Assembly (NCBI RefSeq): GCF_030867095.1
Contig: NC_081833.1
Location: 69,901,895-69,965,894 of the forward strand
Source: Alligator mississippiensis
Taxonomy: Eukaryota; Chordata; Crocodylia; Alligatoridae
Direction: 5' to 3'
Length of the DNA stretch: 64,000 nt
The notes beneath the pieces were generated by a model. The model searched no databases. It was not told the DNA's origin and saw only the letters and a program-made list of their open reading frames with translations. Every line of letters begins with the position of its first letter. Position 1 is the first letter of the stretch. Below, piece after piece: positions 21,401-30,400 of the stretch. The position numbers and the translations under genes are program-made.

Positions 21401-24400
21401 GCTTAAGGAATTTGTCGAAGGCACCTCCAGCCCTCCGTCAAAGTGTACTATTTTTACTTCTAAAGTAGACCTTGAGGGAGGGAAGAGGGGACTTGAATGG
21501 TCAGCCCTGAGCAAGTCAAGGCTATCAAGCACTGGGACAAAGGGCCAACACTCTCCGTGCACGCACAGCCCAAACCCTTTCTGCCAGATTCAGTGGAAAA
21601 GGTTAACTGCAGAAGTGTTAGCCATCACCACCAGTGCAGCACTATGGTCTATCAAGTGTGATTTTTCTACCCGCCTATATATATTTTTTTCTATTTAGCT
21701 AACAGTTCTGCCTCATTGGATGAGAGAGGACTGAGGCAGGACGGTGCCAAGAGATTGAGGAATTTCCCAACATAGCCAATGGAAACCATGACTTCTGGAA
21801 GTTTTGAGCTTTACAGACTTTTTCTGTCTTTGTAATTGAAGCATAGAATGAGAATGTTAGATTACTTTTGGTTCTTTGAAAGGCTGCTACAAAATCTAAC
21901 TTTTTGTAGACTTTTGAATGTTCCAATTACCCTTCATTGGTCAGTATATGCTTGTATGATACATTTGGAGCATTTTTTGTATCAACTAGTGGACTCCCCT
22001 TGAGGTGATATTTTCAGTGCAAGAAACCAGTATAGGTTAGTCTGAAACAACAGTATCAGAAAATGGCAAAGGATACACCAAGGCTAACTATTATTAAGCT
22101 TATTTAAAGTTTATGACCAGTCATACTTGTTTGTTTTAATATTATTATCTTAAATTAAAACAACACAACCAGGCAGTGGTGTGGAGAGCAGCTCCCAGCA
22201 GGAAAGTCGGGGGGGGGCACAAGGCCCCAAGCCCACAGCAGGCAGCCTGCCCTCACCCCTCATGCAAGTCTGGGGGGCAAATACCCCCCATGCCACTCCT
22301 GGGGGTGCGTGCAGCCTGGGGAGCCACACGCCTGGGACAGACTGCCCACGGCTCCGCCCTGACTGGGCAGTGCCTGTCCCTGCCCCAGCTCCACTCCCTC
22401 CCTCACCATGGCAGCCTCAATTTCCACCCCCTACAGACTTACTAGCTGGACACTGCTTTCCAAGCTGCCGGGCTGGATATCAACAATTGGATCGGTATTG
22501 GCCGATATGGCTGGTTAATAATCAGCCATCAGTATCAGCCAGGAAAATCTTTTTCAGTGCACCTCTACCTATAAGTAAAACTTGTTATGATACTTATTTT
22601 GATCTGCCTAACAGTCATGTAGCTTTTAATTTTGCATTAAAAGCTATATCATTGTAATGCCATTTTGCTTTAGCACGGGATGAAATACAAAATACTGTGC
22701 TTACAAAAAGTGATGTCTTGTTTGCATTACAGGAGGAGAAACTGACATTTTTGACTTCACAGCTTTCAAACGCAAATTTAAGAGAAGAATTCAGTCATCC
22801 CTGATAAATGTAAGAATACATCAATTCCACATATGACATGGGAAGGTATTTCCTATTTTGTCCCATCACTGAAACAAAATTGAGGTCAAGTTATGGGTTT
22901 CTCAAGTGCTTATGTTTGAAATGCAGTAAAATATTGTGTCTGCTTCTGTAATGGTGTTTACTTTTCACACCCCAGGGAATTATGTGCAGAAAAATACAAA
23001 ATTATGCGCTGCATATGGTGGCACAGAGCTTGCCCAGTCTGGCCTGCTGGCGCACGCCTTTGAACCAGACCAGCATGTGTGGCTCACGGCACAGCAGGCA
23101 GAAGCCATGTACCATCGGGCCAGGTGGGCTCCATGCCTCCACATGGGGCTTCCAGCAATAGTGGGAAGCCACACATCATGGTACAGAATCACATACCATC
23201 AGCCAGGCGGGCTCCATGTCTCCTCATGCAGCTACCTGCTGGAGTGCCCTTTTCGGGCTCCTTGGAATTGTAATTGCTGGTCTTTTTATGTGTTCTCTAT
23301 AGAGTAACACGAAGCCAGCCCAGTCTAGGTCAAAGGCGCACACCAGCAAGCCGGCCGAGCCAACTCTATGCAGCCATGTGCGGCCTCTGGGACCTAGCAG
23401 CGGGAGCTGTATGCCTGCCGCAGCCATGAGGGCACCTGTGCATCATGGGAGGGGTGCATACAAAAAACTAGAACTCTTGGTTCTAAAATGATACCTTTCA
23501 TTAGACCAACTGGAAAATGGCAAGAAAATTGTCCTTTTCTGCCAGCTTTCAGGATCAAAGTCCCTTTTGTCAGGTTCTGGGAAAAATGTAGATGGTACAA
23601 GATGGTAAAAAGTCCCCACAGGTAGGAAATAAACTTCATTTTTGCACAGAGGGAGCTGAAGATGGAAGTCTGTCCCTCTGGGTCCATGAGAGTGTCTTTG
23701 TGAGCTGTGTTGAGTAGCTCTTTGATGTGTTGATCAGGTAAAATTCCTTCCCTGAAGGTGTCAGATGGGAGGCAGGGAGGTAAAAAAAAACTTCTTTGTT
23801 GTTCTGCAGTGAAGTTTAAAATCCAAAATCGGCTGAAATTCGGCATCTTCCATGTTTCAAGGGTGTACTTGGTAGTCATGTTGGTCTGAGACAAAAAGAC
23901 ATTCCAAAAACTAGAACTCTTGGTTCCAAAATGATACCTTTTATTAGACCAACTGGAAAATGGCAAGAAAATTTTCCGCAAGTTTTCAGGATCAACACAC
24001 CAAAGATGATCAACACATCAAAGAGCTACTCAACACAGCTCACAAAGACACTCTCATGGACCCAGAGGGACAGACTTCCATCTTCAGCTCCCTCTGTGCA
24101 AAAATGAAGTTTATTTCCTACCTGTGGGGACTTTTTACCATCTTGTACCATCTAAATTTTTCCCAGAACCTGACAAAGGGACTTTGATCCTGAAAGCTTG
24201 CAGAAAAGGACAATTTTCTTGCCATTTTCCAGTTGGTCTAATAAAAGGTATCATTTTGGAACCAAGAGTTCTAGTTTTTTGTATGTCTTGTAAGTTTTCA
24301 GGCACAAATACCCTTCTTCAGGCATTGGGAGACTGCTGCTGTTGTGAGTTCGCCGAGGTAGAAAAGCTAAAGTAACAAGAAGTTTGTGAAAATGTAAATG

Positions 24401-27400
24401 AGCGGAAGTTTGGAAGATGGTGGACTTAATATAGATATTGGATTTATGACATTATATAACCTGCCTGACATCTAATTCACCAGGTAACCTGCCTGACCAC
24501 TTACATTCCTTCACACATCTCCCTCCTCCTCCCCCCCCTCCCCCGCCCCCATCTCTACCCATTGTCTTCCAAACCTCCACTCGTTTACATTTTCACAGAT
24601 TTCTTGTTACACTTTAGCTTCTTTTCTACCTTGGAGAGCTCATAATAGCAGCAGAGTCTCCTGACGTTTGAAGAAGGGTGTTTGTGCCTGAAAGCTTGCA
24701 AAGAACTTTTTTCCAACTAATTTAGTTGGTCTAATAACAGATATCGCATCAACCCAAAGAACCTTGCTTGACTAGGAGAGTGCAGTGTTTCAGGATTAGC
24801 ATGTGGCCTACACGTTGATCATCAGTTAAGCAATAATACGTGAGCAAACATGCTTCTGACCAAATAGCTACTGCAAATTCTATTTGGATTCCGTGTGACT
24901 TTATATTAATAAGTTTTCTAGTATGTTGAAGGCAACGTGTATTGCCTAGCAGAAAGTGATGGTCCTTAACCTAGATACTGTTTAGCAGCCAAACCTCAAA
25001 TAGGAGATGCCTATGGCTATCAAGGGCAGATGCAGTTTTCAGAACTATGAAATGATAGTCCTTTAATCAGTATTTGAAGGAGGCCTTGCCTTTCCTGTTA
25101 TCTTTGAATCAAGAATTTTGTAATGAGCTGCTTATGTTTCTGATAAGTAAGGGTCTACCTAAATTGCAGGGGGATTTACCAAATTTCACAGGTTGATCAT
25201 AGCATAAAGTTCAAATTCCAAAGTCATTTTGTGGTGGCCCTAGTGGGGGGTGCAATAAAGGGGTTGCTGGCTAACATCTTTGATTGCTGCTGGCTGCCGT
25301 TCATGCAGCCTCACCCCTCAACCTTGATTGTTGGCTGCTGTTAATTGCTGGCTGCCCACGATGCAGCCCCACCCCTCAATGCAGACAGGCCCGGGGAGAG
25401 GAAAAGGAGCAGGTATGAGGGGGATGCTGCCATCTTGTCTGCTGCCCTTTGTGGAACCACGCCAGTCAGTGCTTTCCCCTCCATGCAGTGAACACCACGG
25501 TTCCCATTGTGGAACCAGCATTTTATTTTTATTAAGTTTTTGTTGTTGATTTTTCAGGAACAACCCTGGATTTTGTGGTTTCCTGAAATCCACGAAACCA
25601 CAAATTAAGTAGGTCCTACTGATAAGGGTGTTTACTTGTGTTAATAAAAGGCAAATGCTACGGTTTGGAAGATAACTCTCTTAACTCTATTTGTTGAGAG
25701 TATAAATGCAACCTTGACAGGTCAGCAGGATCTGTTTTTCTTTCATCTGCAGTGGTATATCAGATGGTCATGGGGATGTGTTAATGCATGCCTTAACTGG
25801 TATCCCCTGTTATTTTTGTGTGCCTAATTTTATGACTGACTAAATTTGCTTTTTTTGTAAGGTGACTATTAACTTCAAAGAATTTGAAGATAATGCCATT
25901 TGGATTCGAATTGCTTGGGGGACCTCATATACAAAACCAAACCAATACAAAGCCACCTATGTTGTGTATCATTCGCAAACACCCTATGCCTTCATTTCAA
26001 AATCTATTAATAGGAGCAACTTGCCTCTGCTTTGTCAGGTAAGGAGCAAATTTGACCAAGTTACTGATCTTTGTTAAATAGTGTAGTTGTCAAAAAGGGC
26101 AATTTAAAGGTATGAAGAAATACCATAACAGGAAATGTAGCTGGTTTAGAAACAATCTTTAGGTTAAATTCCTACTGTCAGTGTTTTCATAGGTGGCTGT
26201 CTTATTACCACATTAAAGTAAATGTCCAAATGTTGACATTAGTAAATACCATATACAGCGCGTGCCTTTGAGCTGTTTCTTTATACAGAACATTTATTTC
26301 ATAAAATCTGCTTTTACCAAAATATCACTATGTCACTGATAAATCTGAAATGGACATGCAAGGGTGAAGAATGTACATGGTTCCAAGTTGCTATTGCTTT
26401 GAATATTGAAATTGCATTGAATTGAGTAGGCATGGGATAGGTCAATGGCTTCAAAACATTTAGAGCAGAAGGTGGATGGTAACTGACAAATATAGGATCA
26501 TAGCATTACGGTCTATTCATATCACTTATTTTAGGACAGATTACCCAAGGCTGGTGCTGTACATCTGTGACTTTTGAAGTGTGGCAGTGATTTACCCTGG
26601 ATACACACACAATTTCAAATGATAAAACCAACCTGCAAATAACATTTCTTACTGTTCTCAGTAATGCAACTGCTGAAAACTGAAGTGTTTTGGTGATGGA
26701 TAAACCTTTGTGTATCTAAATCATATGAATCTTAAGATCACTAGGAGAGTTTGAGACCTTGGAAGGTTGAAAATTTACCTTTCCGGTAACATAATCTCCA
26801 GGTTTGAATGATTTATTAGAAGGTCATACCATAACAACAATCAAGGTATTCCTAAATATGCACAATACTGAACTTATGCTTTGCTTCCATTTTTATGGTG
26901 GCTTATCCCCTTTTTTTTTTTCTGAAGCACTGTAAAGGTTCATCCTTAAAAGCATATTTGGCAGTAAATCCATGTTTAATTTTATCTAAAGATCTTAGTT
27001 AACCATTTTTTCCACATCTTTTTATTGTGTGTTTGTTAATGTTGTTATTTCTCTGTATTATTTTAATCAGAATGCTGTGGCATCAAGTCAAATGTGTTCT
27101 AGATGTCAGTGTTTGTATTGGTGTACTCTTCATTGCCAATACTTGTAATCTAATAGAAATAAGATGTTGAGTAAGTTTGATGATACATTTTCTGTCTTAT
27201 GTTGATTAATGTTAATAGATTCTCATCCTGTATAAGCCATTCCATTATTTTGTCAATCTAAGAAGCCTGTAATTATCTGAATAGTTCCATTCATGTTTTT
27301 TAAACCTTGACTCTCCGTTCATTAAATATTTTCTTTCAGATACAAGAATCATTCTAGGTGAGTGACAGTTGCTGTGCTTAACAGTTTACTAAAAACATTG

Positions 27401-30400
27401 CATTTGCCCAAAAAGCTTGCCAGCTTTATCATGTTGTAAATGGCTGAGAGCTGCTGATAAAAATTATTTTAATTTTTATTTAAAGGCACTGATTGTTGCT
27501 TCCAATTATGGTGACATCCGTGAAATGGAGCTACGAAGCCATTGTTTAGACTCCCTTAAAGATATTGTGTTTAAGAGGTATAGCCAGGTGAGCCCCTTTG
27601 AAAGTTCATTCTAAAATAAGTCTTGGTTCTTTGTTTCAGACCTAGCTCTAACCTTCTTAGAAGGTGGGAAAATTCACCTCCTCCAAGAGATCATCATTTT
27701 ACAGTAGTATTGCAGTGCTGAGGTGGACAACCTTTCAATAAGGTAACATTAAAGTGGTGATCTAAAATTTAGTTTCCCACTTAATGCTTCTTAGAGGCAT
27801 TTTTAATTAGTTATATTTTTCCAAACTAAAATTAAACTGATTTGAATCTTGTGGTTTTGTAGTATTACAGCTTAATTGTGCCAAAAGTACTGACTTGGAA
27901 ACTTAAACTGAGCATGTCTTTTGTTCATCTTATTGAAAGGACTATTTAGTAATTGTCTCTTGAGTATCATCAGAGATGGGAGGAATAATATTATCCCAGA
28001 ATACAACTTGGGATGCTTAATTTCTTATAGTTGGCAAAAGCAGGGAGAAAACTGACTTTCAGAAAGCAGCATAGCAAAGTCTGAAAAAGTGTTTACAGAA
28101 ATGTCTCCTAGAACTAGAAATAAACAGTTGCGTTTTATCATTAGTTTAACCCTATCACCTTTTTTTTTTGTGTGTGTGTGTGTGTGCTTAGACCTTCCAA
28201 ACGCATCATCCAAAACCTCTGCAAGAAAGAAATGTTGCTCCAGAAAACGGTATGTATGTATGGGCATAAAATCATAGAAAGGTAGGCTGGAAGGGACCTC
28301 AGGAGGTCATCTAGTCCAACCATCCATTCAAGACAGGATCATCCCTATCTAAACCATCTTAGATAAGTGTTTGTCTAACCTGTTTTTGAACCTGGGAAAC
28401 AGTCCTCGCATACAACTACCCAGGCATAATGCCTGAAACATCAAAAACACCCTTTAGTTTTGCGGGGGATGAAGGCACTGTCAACCTCCTGCCATGCTTA
28501 AGAGATCCAAGGATGAGGACAATGCCTCATACATCTGTGTATATGTATGAATCTGTATATATGCGGAGTTAAAGTTTGTTTCAATGCCAGTACTTCTAGA
28601 TTTTTGCTTTTAGCTGTTTAAGAGTAGGGAACCTGTTTATGGTACATATAAGCCTCATGTAGAAGACTTAGAATCTTTCAGTCAATAAGATGTATTGGAT
28701 TTGTGCCTGTGCTCTGCCTGTCCTTTTTTTGCCCCCTGCCTTCCCACTTTCCTCCAATCTAAATGGCCTTAGGGTCAAGCAATTCCAGCTATCATTAAAG
28801 GCCCTTCTAGATTCCAATTCAACAAAGCTTCATTTCCTCCTATAGCATTTCAGACCACCTGTGTACGGTGCCCAATTGGCAGCGTGTAATTATGTGCATC
28901 AGAACGTAGGTCTCGCCCTCTGGGGCCTAGTTTGACAGCGAAGGCTTATTTCAATATGTGCGCCTGTATGCTGCACCTCTGTTCTCGCCCACCACAACTT
29001 GATTTTAATTAATTTAGATTGGAAGGCTTCTCATAGTTTAGGATCTTCAGGCGAGCTCGATGGCTGTTTTCTCGGGGCTCCTACCTCCCCTTGTAACCCC
29101 GTCCTTTCATCAACCAGTTGTTACTCCAGAATAAGCTCAAAGTCCTTTTTTACAGGTTCAGATGTCAATCATTGTAACGAGATAAAACCTTACTGAATTA
29201 ACTGATCTAAGTTAGGAAGGAAACCATATTGTTGATGAACTCACGGTTAGATGTTCCCACGTACAGGACCTCCACTCCTTGTCATGGACCCCTTTCCAGG
29301 AAATCTTCAGTCTGGGTCTTGCTCTGGCACACCTCTTGCTGGTCACTTCTCCAAATGACTGGACTGAAACTGCTCTCCTTCTATCTCCTCTCTGGGGTAC
29401 ACTGCCTGTGTCCAACCAACTTTGCCCTCTCTGCCAGCCACTTCCCTCCTGTTGGGTCTCGGGCAGTTATTGATCTTCTCTGGTGTGAAGGCATGACTGC
29501 CAGTGCTGGTCTTCCCTGGCTTGCCTGCCTCCAGCTGACTGCTGGCTCTCTTAAAGCCAGCTCTGTGCTTCCAGCCAAACTGAGGAATGGCGGGTGCTGG
29601 GTATCTAAAAATTCCAGTTATCTGAGGCCGGCTGTTTTTGGCTGGATGCGGTGGCGGGCGGTGGCTGTGGCAGCGGCCAGATGCGGAGCAGTGGCAACTC
29701 AACTCAGGTTGGACATTTCGTTTGGATGTGAAGCAGTGGCAGCAGCCGCCACTGCATGCAAACTCCTCTCCCTCCCTTTCTGTTGTGGCCGGCCAGCCAG
29801 CTGGAAATTCCAGTTAGCAGAGTGTAGTTACTAAAATGGCAGATAACAGGTATTTCATTGTAATTCCTAGCAAGCCAGCTTTCTCTACAGTTAAAAAGTG
29901 ATTTTGATCTTTATCCTTGAGCAGTTTAGATGGATTGATAGACCTAGCAGTAAGGAGCAGGTGGTATGCAAATCTGCACTGTCTTCCTAATAAGTATACA
30001 ATGCTAAACTTTAGTACTGGGGACATTGACAAATGTGAATCACTGGTCGCCTTTGAGCTCAATACAAGCTGTTGTAATCTAATAGCACTTCTAGATAGCC
30101 TTTATATTCACCTTCTAACTGCTTGATAAACAGTTTGGTGCCTTCACTAGAATTAGTATCTGTCTTTGTTTTCAGGGTATATCACTTCCAAAAATCTTCC
30201 TCAAAGAAATAGAATGTGCATGTAATGGCTAAACAGTGCCACACTGACTGACCAAGTTGTTGTGTGTTGTTTTTTTTCTCCCAGTGGATCCTAGGTTAAT
30301 TCAAGAAGATAAGAGTGAAAAAGAGAGAATCCAGCGAGTGAATCAGGAAGTCTTTGGTGATGGTCCCCAACCAAAATTAGAATTTGCACAATACAAGGTT

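Larger units (their letters stand above)
19851..22150. other. CENPN introns 1-3; mostly unrecognised
   Basis: Intronic sequence around exons 2 and 3 with an A/T homopolymer pair at about 20960-20991. Nothing else is confidently classified. A stretch at 21190-21700 is higher in GC but unassigned. Confidence 0.4.

Noticed and set aside
21150-21480. Weak resemblance of a plus-strand frame after CENPN exon 3 to a retroelement reverse transcriptase (RFIPPFADTTFSIKV)
   Set aside because: Too short and too diverged to assign. It also overlaps the exon 3 end and may be chance.
29229-29834. 201-codon plus-strand frame in CENPN intron 7
   Set aside because: GC-rich repeat mosaic with low-complexity composition (poly-Ala/Val stretch). 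No family recognised.
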